This document shows, piece after piece, positions 9,604-17,615 of a stretch of 42,937 bases of DNA. The stretch comes from Bacteroidales bacterium (GTDB lineage: Bacteria > Bacteroidota > Bacteroidia > Bacteroidales > UBA932), in contig JAFZPY010000081.1 of the NCBI GenBank assembly GCA_017552475.1, forward strand, positions 1 to 42,937, in the 5' to 3' direction. Each line of letters starts with the position of its first letter. Position 1 is the stretch's first letter. A program made the position numbers and the translations under genes. A model generated the notes under the pieces. It was not told the DNA's origin and ran no database searches. It saw only the letters and a list, made by a program, of their open reading frames with translations.

Positions 9604-11238
9604 ATGAAAAAATACATACTTCCCCTTCTTGCCGTTTCAGCAATGGCCGTAGCTGCCTGCGGTGACTTCCTTGATGTCAAGTCAGAGGGTACGCCTGCCA
9701 TTGACAACTATTTCTCCAACGACCAGCAGGCAATCGATGCCGTTGATGCCCTCTACGGACGCATGGCTCAGGAAAACTATTTCGGCCGTGAAATTTTCTG
9801 GGAGCAGGGCGCTGCTACCGATGTCGTATGGGGCAGGACCCGCGGCTATCCGACTCTCGCCACTCTTGATTACACTGGCGACGAGAGCCCTCTCCGCGAT
9901 GTGTTCAATCAGTCTTATATCCAGATATCCCGTTGCAACCTGGTGGTGGACAAACTACTTGCCAAGAAAGCTTCCACTACCCTGACAGAGGTGGAGAGCA
10001 GAAGCCTCGGCGAGGCCTATTTCCTCCGTGCATTCTATCATTTCTATATTGCATACCGTTATGGTACCAAGGATCAGGGCGTTCCCTTCGAGCGTTATGA
10101 GGATTTCGCTGACGGGTACAATTATTCCATTCCCAAGCAGCAGCCCAGCGTGGTGGACAACTATAAGATGATTATCTCCGACCTCACCGAGGCAGAGACC
10201 CTTCTTCCTGAGTTCTCCGAATACGGCACTGCTGACCGAGGACGCGCCCACAAGGCCGCTGCCGTGGCTTATATGGCTAAAGTATATGCTTATTGGGCTA
10301 CATGGGACAGCACCCAGTGGGATAATGTCATTACATGCGTGAATAAGCTTGAGACCAGCTACGGCCGTGATCTGGCTTCTTCCATCGCCAAGTTGTTCTC
10401 CAGCAATCTCGCTGATTTCTGGAACGATGAATACTGCTGGTCAATCCCAGGCGCCGGCGGTTCCAACGGCGGCGGTTCTGAGTTCCCCGGAGTCATTCTT
10501 GAGAACAAGGGCTGGGGTATCTACAACGGCTGGGGCCAGAACAAGCCTTCCTATGACATCTTCGAGGAGATGAACAAGGACGGTGCGGGCAACGAGCGTG
10601 TAAAGCAGGCTATTCTTGAATATGGTCAGGAATTCCAGTTCTTTGGTGAGACAAGGAAATTCTGGTCTGCATCTGACAACGAGGCAGGCTTCGCCATCAA
10701 CAAGTACATGGATGCTTTCAAGTACGATGATCCGGTTGCAGAAGGCGCTGTCAATGCCGACGGCAACTGGCCGACAACCCGTTGCAACTTCCATCTTCTC
10801 CGCTTTGCGGATTGTCTTCTTCTCCGTGCCGAGGCTTATCTTAACACAGGCAAAGCTGACAAGGCGACAATCGACATCAACAGGGTGCGTACACGTTCTC
10901 ATCTGGACGAGCTCCCCGGTACGGCTACTTTCGCCGACCTTTACCACGAGCGCAGATGCGAGCTTGCATTCGAAATGTCCGACCATCTCTACGATCTCAA
11001 GCGCTGGGCTGTTTCCGGTGAAGCTACCATAAAGGCTCTTGCTATCGCCGAGCTCACGGCTCATCCGAGGGTACGTCACTACACTGACCGTTCTGATCCT
11101 GAATCTGACTTCACTGTGGGCCCTTATGAGGATTACAATACTGCCAAGGTCTGGAGTGACCACAAAATCGTGTTCCCTTACCCTTCCGAGCAGATCAAGA
11201 AATCAGCGGGTGCTCTCAAGCAGAACGCCAATTATTGA
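9604..11238 (+). CDS. SusD/RagB-family surface nutrient-binding lipoprotein
   Basis: Outer-leaflet lipoprotein that caps the SusC transporter and captures the ligand. It has 544 residues, a signal peptide with lipobox AVAAC (Cys19), the N-terminal SusD-like region beginning GDFLDV, TPR-like helices (SLGEAYFLRAFYHFYIAYRYG) and the C-terminal RagB/SusD domain (NFHLLRFADCLLLRAEAYLNTGK, then YHERRCELAFEMSDHLYDLKRW). It follows SusC by 15 nt and is followed by a strong terminator, so the transcription unit ends here. Confidence 0.95.
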   Translation: MKKYILPLLAVSAMAVAACGDFLDVKSEGTPAIDNYFSNDQQAIDAVDALYGRMAQENYFGREIFWEQGAATDVVWGRTRGYPTLATLDYTGDESPLRDVFNQSYIQISRCNLVVDKLLAKKASTTLTEVESRSLGEAYFLRAFYHFYIAYRYGTKDQGVPFERYEDFADGYNYSIPKQQPSVVDNYKMIISDLTEAETLLPEFSEYGTADRGRAHKAAAVAYMAKVYAYWATWDSTQWDNVITCVNKLETSYGRDLASSIAKLFSSNLADFWNDEYCWSIPGAGGSNGGGSEFPGVILENKGWGIYNGWGQNKPSYDIFEEMNKDGAGNERVKQAILEYGQEFQFFGETRKFWSASDNEAGFAINKYMDAFKYDDPVAEGAVNADGNWPTTRCNFHLLRFADCLLLRAEAYLNTGKADKATIDINRVRTRSHLDELPGTATFADLYHERRCELAFEMSDHLYDLKRWAVSGEATIKALAIAELTAHPRVRHYTDRSDPESDFTVGPYEDYNTAKVWSDHKIVFPYPSEQIKKSAGALKQNANY

Positions 11239-11282
11239 TACTTAGAAGCTGTTAAGCTTCTGATTTGATGAAGTGCTAACAG

Positions 11283-11313
11283 GCCGGGCATCCTATCGAT
11301 GCCCGGCTATTTT
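11283..11313 (+). terminator. Rho-independent terminator after SusD
   Basis: Perfect 10-bp stem GCCGGGCATC / GATGCCCGGC with a 5-nt loop, followed by TATTTTT. It closes the SusC/SusD unit. Confidence 0.9.
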
Positions 11314-11354
11314 TCGTGATTCCTCACCGTTATTTTTGACCGTGATCTTTTTCA

Positions 11355-11435
11355 CGTCATTCTTGGCCGATAGGCCGAGAATCTCGAAAACGGCCATCGT
11401 ACACGAGATCCTTGGAGCAAGCTCCAAGGATGACG
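11355..11435. repeat. Two palindromic repeats in opposite orientation between convergent genes
   Basis: The first copy (11355-11385) starts CGTCATTCTTGG with the centre GGCCGATAGGCC. The second (11405-11435) starts GAGATCCTTGG, ends CCAAGGATGACG, and contains a 9-bp-arm hairpin CCTTGGAGC-AA-GCTCCAAGG. They are separated by 19 nt and are inverted relative to each other, so the pair could fold into one long cruciform. They lie between the SusD gene and the ROK kinase gene, which end towards each other. The rest of the 234-nt gap holds only the terminator at 11283-11313. Confidence 0.8.
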
Positions 11436-11472
11436 CGCAAAACTCTCCTTTGCGAGGGAGGCTGGATTGGAC

Positions 11473-12294
11473 TTATAAGAGCGAAGCTCCGAGGAGGCCA
11501 GGGTTGGGAAGGGTGGTGCGGCGGAGGGTGAGGCGGGAGATGCTGGCGGGGTAGGGAAAGGTGGAGAGGCCGGCGAGCATGGGCTTATCGAAGAGCGCCC
11601 ATGCTGCGGATATGCTGCCGCCGAAGACGATGACGCCGGGGTCGTAGGCGAACATAATCAGTTTGACGAGATTACCCATGTGGGCGCCGAATTCGTTCCA
11701 TATTCTGAGGGCGTCAGAGTCTCCGGTGGCGGCCGCATCGGCAGCGGCTTTGCCGGTGGTGCCCTTGCCTACGAAGAAACGGCTGCTGCAGTAGTATTCG
11801 TAGTCTTTGTCGAGATAGGGGAGGCTGCCGATCTCGCCGGCTCCGGTGTTGTGGCCTCGATAGAGCCGTCCGTCCACGATAATGCCGCTGCCGACGCCGG
11901 TGCCGAGAGTGACGCAGACGGCGTCGCGAAAGCCTTTGGCTTCTCCGAAGGCTGAAACGCCGAGGGCGAAACAATTGCAGTCGTTGTCAATGTTGACTGG
12001 CAGCCCCGTCTCTTTTTCGAGAATATCCTTCAAGTGTACTTCTTGCCATGATGGGATGCCGACAACATTGTAGACGATGCCGCGTTCATTGTCCACTACG
12101 GAGGGGACACCGATGCCTATTCCTTCGATTTTCCCTTGTTCCCGGAGGGCGGAAATCATGTGGATTATCCTGTCCATCACCTCGCTTTCGCTGCCGGAGG
12201 ACAGCGTGGGCTCGCTGAGCATGTGGAGTATTTTCCCGTTTTCTACTATGGCCGCACGAAGATTTGTGCCGCCGAGATCGATGGAGATTTTCAT
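11473..12294 (-). CDS. ROK-family sugar kinase (glucokinase-like)
   Basis: Cytoplasmic ATP-dependent hexose kinase of the ROK family, 273 residues. The start at 12294 gives the family N-terminus MKISIDLGGTNLRAA, with the phosphate-binding DLGGTN at 5-10; the longer open frame to 12501 runs inside the upstream gene and is rejected. Further motifs are GIGVPSVVD, VNIDNDCNCFALG, VTLGTGVGSGIIVDG and GAGEIGS. The usual zinc-binding Cys cluster (CxCGxxGC) is absent: after GEIGS only YCSSRF is seen, so this is a Cys-poor ROK variant. It lacks a DNA-binding domain, so it is an enzyme and not a NagC-type repressor. It starts 10 nt after the stop of the secreted glycosidase, which suggests phosphorylation of the sugar that enzyme releases. 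The substrate is not known. Confidence 0.9.
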   Translation of the reverse strand: MKISIDLGGTNLRAAIVENGKILHMLSEPTLSSGSESEVMDRIIHMISALREQGKIEGIGIGVPSVVDNERGIVYNVVGIPSWQEVHLKDILEKETGLPVNIDNDCNCFALGVSAFGEAKGFRDAVCVTLGTGVGSGIIVDGRLYRGHNTGAGEIGSLPYLDKDYEYYCSSRFFVGKGTTGKAAADAAATGDSDALRIWNEFGAHMGNLVKLIMFAYDPGVIVFGGSISAAWALFDKPMLAGLSTFPYPASISRLTLRRTTLPNPGLLGASLL

Positions 12295-12304
12295 GGTGTG
12301 TCGG

Positions 12305-14611
12305 TTACTTGAGTTGGATATTAGTGTTTTTTGTGATGTGTATCCTGCTGGTCTTACCTTCGCCCCAATTGACGATAAGATCGAATGGAACGTCTGTCTT
12401 GATTGAAAGCTCCGGTGCTTTAGATGAAGACGTCCTCCTGGCGACTTTGAGGCTGACGGTGCCGTCGGGTCCGAAGGGCAGTCTTTCAATGCCGTGCGCA
12501 TCGGTGTGGTGGATGTTCCACTCTATCGTGCCTTCGGAGAAGTCGGAGTGGATGCCCAGGATGTATTCGATGAAGACGGCGATAGGCGGGAGTCCGGTCC
12601 AGCCGACGAAATCTCTGCGGGCCATGAAGCCGGGCTCTGCGCTTTCGGGAGCGTAGTATTCCCAGAAGGTGCCGGTGTCCTTCCATACCTTGAGGACGTT
12701 GCCGTAGTGATTGCGTGCGATTTCCATGGCGAGGTCGCGATAGCCTTTGTTCCAGAGACCGTCTATTATCATGTAGTCGGTGTTGGGCCATACACCTCCC
12801 TGCCAGTAGCGGCCGAGAGGGTTGTATTTGCGGTGGTCGGCTGAGAGTGACGGCACCCTGTGGGAGCGTGCAAATTCCGTAGTGTCTTTAAGATGCTCTA
12901 CAAGCCTGTCTAGACGGGTCTTGTCAAGAGCGTCTGTGTGAAGTGCCCAGAATGCGGCGATGGTTTTGGCGGTGCCGCGTGAGCCGTCAGCGAAGACGTC
13001 GTAGAGGAAGCCGGTCTCATCGTCCCACATTTTGTCATTGATGAACGATTTCAGGTGTTTCATTTCGTCTTCCATGTCTTCGACTTCCTGCCAGCGCTCG
13101 GTGTAGAAGCCTATCTGGAGGATGGCCCAGTCAATGAGCAGTTGCTGCAGGTTGGCGTCGAGCCAGCTCATGTGGCCGTTGGAGAATATCTGGTTGTAGC
13201 CTGCGGGGACGCGGGGAAGGTTGTCCATACCGGTGCCCCAGCCGCTGGTCCAGTAGGTGCCGTCGGGCCAGGTGCGGTTCAGACGCCACCAGTTGGCATA
13301 AGCTGCAAGGGCGGGGAAAACGCGGTGCAGACGGTCAAGGTCGCCGAATTGGCGGTAGTACATCAGTTCGGCCCATGGAAGAAGGTTGGGGCCGGTCGAT
13401 GTGGGATCGTAGCGTTCGAAGCAGTCTGTGCCATCGGCACGGATCTCGCGGCAGATGAAGCCGTCCTGGTGCTGACGGGCGTAGAAGTTGTCAAGAGTGC
13501 CCTGGAACGGGAAAAAACGGTGGCCGTAGCGGGCGAAGAGCATCATGAAGGAGTCGTCCCACATAAAGATATTGCCGTTGTAGGCGACGTCAAGGTAGGG
13601 AGAGACGAAACCGGAACCTTCCTGCGGCTGGCGGATGTTGCCGACGGCGATCTGCCATGCGTGCCAGTACATGTCTACTTCGTCCTGATGGCCGTCCCAG
13701 TAGGGTGCGGGAAGGATTTTGCGGGCCTCGTCCCATGAACGGGGTTCGATTGTCGTGGGGGAGAGGGTGCGATAGGGGTTTTCAGCGACGAAGATGTTTT
13801 TGACATTGGTGTTTTTATATGTCTGTCTGTCGCAGGAATAGTCGCCTTTGTCGTCGTTGTAGAAGGCTGCGCAGACGGCCGGCTTGTCTGTGTTGATGTA
13901 GTCTATGCCGAGGTCGAGGAAGGCCTGGTATGTGTCAGTGCTTTCGGGGGCGTTCCAGAAGCGGATGGGCTTGCCCATGCCGTGGGCCTTGTCAATCAGT
14001 GCATTTATATGGCTGAGGTCGCCGGATGGAATGTTACCTTTGCCGTTCCATTTGGAGATGGCGCCGAAGTCGGTGCTGAAAAGGGCTATGCGTCTGAGCT
14101 GGTCCGTGGTGTAGCCTGTATTGAAATCACCGTCGAATGTGATGAATTCCGGGTATTTTGAGAAGTCATTTGGAGATGGAACGTTGCCGGTGATGACGAC
14201 TCTGACGGCGTGTGGGTTGAAGACATCGGGGTATTGTGACAGCAGGTCGATGACCGCGGAGAGTTCTGGCTCGGTGTCAGATTTGAGCTCTACCATTAGC
14301 TGGAGGGGGGCGGAGGTGTCTTTCCAGGCGCGGCCGCCGTTGAGATGGAACATCCTGACGACAGGCTCGACATACATTTCTCGGAAATTCATATCCGGGC
14401 GGAGGTCTTCGAGGTCGTGTCCTACTAGGAGCTCACCGTCTATATAGAAGACGTCTGCTTCAATGGATGACGCTTTTTGAGAGTAGGCTTCGTAGAACGG
14501 GGCTGTCCTGCAATAGTCATTGTGTGAGTGCATCAGCACTGGCCGCTGGGCATAGGCCATGATCTGGCATAGCAGGGCTATGGAAAGAGTCAGTGTGTAG
14601 TGTCGTCTCAT
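12305..14611 (-). CDS. Secreted two-domain protein: PI-PLC/GDPD-like phosphodiesterase + GH63-like glycosidase
   Basis: A 768-residue protein with a signal peptide (1-21, ending MAYAQ). Residues about 25-260 resemble the PI-PLC/GDPD barrel: HSHNDY at 28-33, IEADVF at 50-55, VGHDL, VELKSDTE and, at the end, LGIDYINTDKP. Residues about 285-700 resemble an (alpha/alpha)6 glycosidase of the GH63/GH37 type: WDGHQDEVDMYWHAWQ, FMWDDSFMMLFARYG, TGMDNLPRVP (expected general acid Asp), WQGGVWPNTDYMIIDGL and TFWEYYAPES (expected general base Glu). A small C-terminal beta region follows. GH63 enzymes of this kind act on alpha-glucosides, trehalose-like sugars or mannosylglycerate; the substrate here is unknown. 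The fusion suggests a ligand with both a phosphodiester and an alpha-glycosidic bond. It is co-transcribed with the ROK kinase. Confidence 0.85.
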   Translation of the reverse strand: MRRHYTLTLSIALLCQIMAYAQRPVLMHSHNDYCRTAPFYEAYSQKASSIEADVFYIDGELLVGHDLEDLRPDMNFREMYVEPVVRMFHLNGGRAWKDTSAPLQLMVELKSDTEPELSAVIDLLSQYPDVFNPHAVRVVITGNVPSPNDFSKYPEFITFDGDFNTGYTTDQLRRIALFSTDFGAISKWNGKGNIPSGDLSHINALIDKAHGMGKPIRFWNAPESTDTYQAFLDLGIDYINTDKPAVCAAFYNDDKGDYSCDRQTYKNTNVKNIFVAENPYRTLSPTTIEPRSWDEARKILPAPYWDGHQDEVDMYWHAWQIAVGNIRQPQEGSGFVSPYLDVAYNGNIFMWDDSFMMLFARYGHRFFPFQGTLDNFYARQHQDGFICREIRADGTDCFERYDPTSTGPNLLPWAELMYYRQFGDLDRLHRVFPALAAYANWWRLNRTWPDGTYWTSGWGTGMDNLPRVPAGYNQIFSNGHMSWLDANLQQLLIDWAILQIGFYTERWQEVEDMEDEMKHLKSFINDKMWDDETGFLYDVFADGSRGTAKTIAAFWALHTDALDKTRLDRLVEHLKDTTEFARSHRVPSLSADHRKYNPLGRYWQGGVWPNTDYMIIDGLWNKGYRDLAMEIARNHYGNVLKVWKDTGTFWEYYAPESAEPGFMARRDFVGWTGLPPIAVFIEYILGIHSDFSEGTIEWNIHHTDAHGIERLPFGPDGTVSLKVARRTSSSKAPELSIKTDVPFDLIVNWGEGKTSRIHITKNTNIQLK

Positions 14612-14620
14612 ATGTAGTCA

Positions 14621-14656
14621 AATATCCGTATTGCAAATATAAACAATACGGATATT
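14621..14656 (-). promoter_or_regulatory. 13-bp perfect inverted repeat with a -7 element in its loop
   Basis: Arms AATATCCGTATTG (14621-14633) and CAATACGGATATT (14644-14656) are separated by 10 nt. On the minus strand the spacer and flanking base contain TATATTTG (14634-14641), an exact -7 match. The predicted start of transcription is about 17 nt before the glycosidase ATG at 14611. This looks like an operator for a dimeric repressor that covers the promoter; a terminator for the upstream DUF47 gene is less likely because no T-run follows. Confidence 0.6.
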
Positions 14657-14702
14657 GGTCGGTAGGGGATTTGCAACTTTTTGTCTACAAATTGCGCAAT
14701 TC

Positions 14703-15359
14703 CTATCGGGTGGTATATTTCATCAGGAGTTTGCGGACGTTGTCGGAGACGCGTTTGCCACAGTCGGTGGCTGTCTCAAGAAGTTCTGCGAGATTTTTGT
14801 ATTTTGTCATCTCACGGAGATCTTCTTCGTTGGCGAAGATGTAGCCGACGTATTCTTCATAGGCCTCGTCGGCGGCGTGTTCAAGCTCGGTGATCCTGTC
14901 GCATTGGAGGGAGATGGCTTTCAGCCGGTGTTTTATGTCTACAAGCATCGGTAGAAGGTCCCTGATGGCTCCGGCTTCTGCTTTTACGATGCCGGCGAGG
15001 TCTTTGAGCTGGACGTCGATACTGCGCGGATTGTATATTATTACGGCTTTGGCGGTGTCTTTGATGACGTCAAGGCAGTCATCTATGGACATGGCCACGG
15101 TCTGGAGGTCAAGTGTGCTCACGGTCCCGATAACGCGGCCGGACATCTGCTCCTGAAATTCCGTCAGGATGGCATCACCCTGCTGTTCGCATGTCTTGAT
15201 TTCCCTTTCGAAGCGTTTCCATCCGTCTTTGGAGGTATTGTCGAGCATCTCTGTCAGAAGGGATGCCGCCTGGCACAGGAAGCCTGCCTGCTGGAGCATA
15301 AGGGGAACGAAGTCGCGCCTGGGGGTGAAGAGAGAACGGATTTTTCTGGTAAGTGTCAT
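14703..15359 (-). CDS. DUF47/PhoU-related protein (phosphate-transport accessory)
   Basis: All-helical cytoplasmic protein of 218 residues of the PhoU-like DUF47 family. Members usually sit next to, and help control, the low-affinity phosphate permease Pit. The pattern seen is two related helical halves, with DAILTEFQEQMSG, MSIDDCLDVIKDTAKAVI and, near the C-terminus, KYKNLAELLETATDCGKRVSD, where Glu/Asp residues of the family bind metal. No pit gene is adjacent: upstream is a divergent fimbrillin gene and downstream the glycosidase. So the partner must be elsewhere or the protein works alone. A -7 match lies about 55 nt upstream. Confidence 0.85.
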   Translation of the reverse strand: MTLTRKIRSLFTPRRDFVPLMLQQAGFLCQAASLLTEMLDNTSKDGWKRFEREIKTCEQQGDAILTEFQEQMSGRVIGTVSTLDLQTVAMSIDDCLDVIKDTAKAVIIYNPRSIDVQLKDLAGIVKAEAGAIRDLLPMLVDIKHRLKAISLQCDRITELEHAADEAYEEYVGYIFANEEDLREMTKYKNLAELLETATDCGKRVSDNVRKLLMKYTTR

Positions 15360-15414
15360 AAGAATTATTCTTTAGTCTTACGTGTTTGCTCGTAGTTTTT
15401 CTTTAAAAAACAGT

Positions 15415-15422
15415 CAAAAATA
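15415..15422 (-). promoter_or_regulatory. Putative -7 element TATTTTTG for the DUF47 gene
   Basis: Reads TATTTTTG on the minus strand, an exact TAnnTTTG match, 55 nt upstream of the ATG. No convincing -33 element is seen. Confidence 0.4.
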
Positions 15423-15487
15423 TAAAAAAACGTATAATTAAATGCCGACAATTGTGCCGTCCAGGCATGTGTCCTGAGCTGATGCTG

Positions 15488-15495
15488 TAGATTTG
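15488..15495 (+). promoter_or_regulatory. Putative -7 element TAGATTTG for the fimbrillin pair
   Basis: Exact TAnnTTTG match 24 nt before the ATG at 15520, giving a predicted leader of about 17 nt. The -33 region is poor. Confidence 0.4.
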
Positions 15496-15519
15496 CATCC
15501 GTAGATTTTTGTTACGAAT

Positions 15520-16635
15520 ATGCGTTACTGCTCAACATCGTCAGCTTGGAATGACCGTCTGACCGGAAGTTTTCTTCCAGCCCGTCAGCGGCCCGGCGTT
15601 TCCGCCACCCCGTATGTCAGATCCGTACGTACGGGATGCTTTTACCTGTTGCTCCCGGCAGCGGTCATTTCCCTCGCTGCGGCCTGCTCCCGTGAGGGGA
15701 CTGATCCCCTCGCGGAGGACAGGTCACCGGTCGGGACGCAAATATATATAACGAAAGCCGGATTTCCAAGCATCAGGACATTGGACCTGTTCTTTTTCGT
15801 GGATGATACGATGCGCCCCCTGGTCAGTTATCAGCACTTCGATCATCCCGATTCCAGGGTTTTTCGCTCTGGCTCGCTGACTGGACCGGAAATCCTTGTG
15901 GCTGTGGCTAATTACGGCGACGGGCCGTCATCGTGGACGGATGTGACCTCGTATGCCTCATTGTCTTCCAGACTTTCATATCTGGATTTGGAAGATGCTG
16001 ATTATCCGGTAATGAGCGGAGAGATACATATTACGGCGGAGGCTTCAAACAGGCTTGTATTGCCCATAAGTCAACTGTTTTCCATTGTGTCGTTTGAAAG
16101 CATACGCTGTGATTTCCAAGGCAAGCCGTATAGCGGCGCAACATTGGAAGATGTCAGGGTGTTTCTTACCAATGTGCGCCGCGAATACGGTGTTTTGGAC
16201 ACACTTGCCGCCGGTGGAGCGTCATGGCTTAATCTCGGCGGAATGTCAGATGGGGACACGGCCTCGCTGAAGTGCCCCGGATTGGTCTGTTCGGCTATAC
16301 CGGGCAGCATCGGGGAGGATGTCGTACACCCGGGAATAGAGCTGAAGTGTTATCCTAATGCTTCGGAACGGGAGACAATGGGCTCTCCTTATACGAGGCT
16401 TGTGATCGAGGGCACACTGCGTGGCAGAAAGTATTATTATCCAATAGACATAAACCGTTCAGGACCGGACTCGGGTGGTGAAGGGCTTCGGCGAAATGTG
16501 CGTTATGCAGTAAATGTCGTCATCACCCGGACCGGCACTGACGCTCCTGATATTCCGGTGACGTCTGATGTGGTGTCATCTATTGTAAAGGTAATGCCGT
16601 GGGAGGATTGCGATGGTGTCGTGGAGACTTTTTAA
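15520..16635 (+). CDS. Fimbrillin-like (FimB/Mfa2-type) lipoprotein
   Basis: A 371-residue predicted lipoprotein. A long N-terminal region of about 40 residues precedes the hydrophobic segment FYLLLPAAVISLAAAC, with lipobox Cys56; no ATG or GTG lies closer in frame, so the 15520 start is kept with some doubt. The rest is a beta-rich extracytoplasmic protein with IRTLDLFFFVDD, where fimbrillins carry the LxLFIFD strand, and a late strand ending SIVKVMPWEDCDG. This is typical of Bacteroidales fimbrial accessory or anchor subunits. The assignment to the fimbrillin superfamily rests on this pattern and on the neighbouring gene, which it overlaps by 23 nt. Confidence 0.65.
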   Translation: MRYCSTSSAWNDRLTGSFLPARQRPGVSATPYVRSVRTGCFYLLLPAAVISLAAACSREGTDPLAEDRSPVGTQIYITKAGFPSIRTLDLFFFVDDTMRPLVSYQHFDHPDSRVFRSGSLTGPEILVAVANYGDGPSSWTDVTSYASLSSRLSYLDLEDADYPVMSGEIHITAEASNRLVLPISQLFSIVSFESIRCDFQGKPYSGATLEDVRVFLTNVRREYGVLDTLAAGGASWLNLGGMSDGDTASLKCPGLVCSAIPGSIGEDVVHPGIELKCYPNASERETMGSPYTRLVIEGTLRGRKYYYPIDINRSGPDSGGEGLRRNVRYAVNVVITRTGTDAPDIPVTSDVVSSIVKVMPWEDCDGVVETF

Positions 16636-17614
16636 TTTGATATCGGAGATGAGGACCGGACTGTTCATCATGTGTGTATCCGTGGCGGCAGCGGGCATTA
16701 TTGTGCCCGGGTGTGCCGAGATGGATGATGAGGCGCTGACGCCTGGATACGCAGAGGTGACAGTCAGGATAGAAGGGCTGGACGGGGCGGCCGGGAAGTC
16801 GGAGGATCCCGGGGAATGCCTCATCTCCGATGTCAATTTGTTTATATTCAACTCGCAGGGCGTTCTGGATGAGTGGAGATATTTCTACGGAAATGAATTG
16901 AAAAGTATACGCCTTATAAGAGGTGCGGAGTATACTGTATATGCATGCGCCAATCTCGGAATTGAGATTGATGATATTATTGATGAGGAAGACCTCCGGG
17001 AGCGGCGTTATTATATGGCATATCCTGATGAATACAGGATGGGGATGCCTATGACCGGTGTCGTCAGCGGGCTGAGAGTGGAAGAGGACATGGACTTCAC
17101 TGTGCCCGTGACGAGGATGATGGCCCGTGTCAGCGTGAGTGTTGACAGGAGCGGACTGGATGATGGCGTGGTGTTAGATGTCAGGAGCATGCGTGTGGGG
17201 AATTGCCCCAATTCAACGAGTATGTTCCCGCCCGGGAAAGCGGTGAACGACAGGCATTTATTCGCCTCCGGCTTTATGAAATCCGAGGAGCAGGTCAGCG
17301 AACTGAATTATAATGCTCATGATGGTGTAAGTGGGGAAGTGAGCCTTTATCTGATGGAGAATATGCAGGGAGAGGATGCATCGGGGGTGTGCTCGTATGT
17401 GGAGTTGAAGGTGGATTATGAGTCTGATATATATATGTGCACACGCTACAGCTATCTTCTGTACAGGTTTTATATCCGCGATGAGGACGGTTCATACAAT
17501 GTCCGCAGGAACAGGCACTACCATATCACTGTGCGGCCTGTTGGAGATGGGCTGGGGACGGTTGACGGCTGGAGGGTGGATGCATCGCACCTGATGAAAA
17601 GGTCCGGTCCCTGA
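16613..17614 (+). CDS. Fimbrial accessory lipoprotein (FimB/Mfa2 / DUF4906-like)
   Basis: A 333-residue lipoprotein. Hydrophobic segment GLFIMCVSVAAAGIIVPGC gives the lipobox Cys34. Then come the fimbrillin-like strands YAEVTVRIEGL and SDVNLFIFNSQG, the YTVYACANLG strand, a strand pair around MARVSVSVDRS, and a C-terminal YRFYIRDEDGSYNVRRNRHYHITV, the conserved RN-x-x-Y-x-(I/L)-T-V ending of the family. The start overlaps the previous gene by 23 nt, so the two are surely one operon. It ends 1 nt from the convergent uvrA stop. Likely role: minor or anchoring subunit of a short surface fimbria. Confidence 0.75.
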   Translation: MVSWRLFNLISEMRTGLFIMCVSVAAAGIIVPGCAEMDDEALTPGYAEVTVRIEGLDGAAGKSEDPGECLISDVNLFIFNSQGVLDEWRYFYGNELKSIRLIRGAEYTVYACANLGIEIDDIIDEEDLRERRYYMAYPDEYRMGMPMTGVVSGLRVEEDMDFTVPVTRMMARVSVSVDRSGLDDGVVLDVRSMRVGNCPNSTSMFPPGKAVNDRHLFASGFMKSEEQVSELNYNAHDGVSGEVSLYLMENMQGEDASGVCSYVELKVDYESDIYMCTRYSYLLYRFYIRDEDGSYNVRRNRHYHITVRPVGDGLGTVDGWRVDASHLMKRSGP

Positions 17615-17615
17615 G

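Noticed and set aside
12295..12501. Extended N-terminus for the ROK kinase (start at 12501)
   Set aside because: The extra 69 residues overlap the upstream gene and precede the conserved DLGGTN start; the ATG at 12294 fits the family.
13055..13738. 227-codon open frame opposite the GDPD-glycosidase gene
   Set aside because: Val/Ala/Gly-rich shadow of a gene whose motifs are clear on the other strand.
14644..14656. The 13-bp inverted repeat as an intrinsic terminator for the DUF47 gene
   Set aside because: The stem is AT-rich, the spacer holds a promoter element and no T-run follows on the minus strand; an operator fits better.
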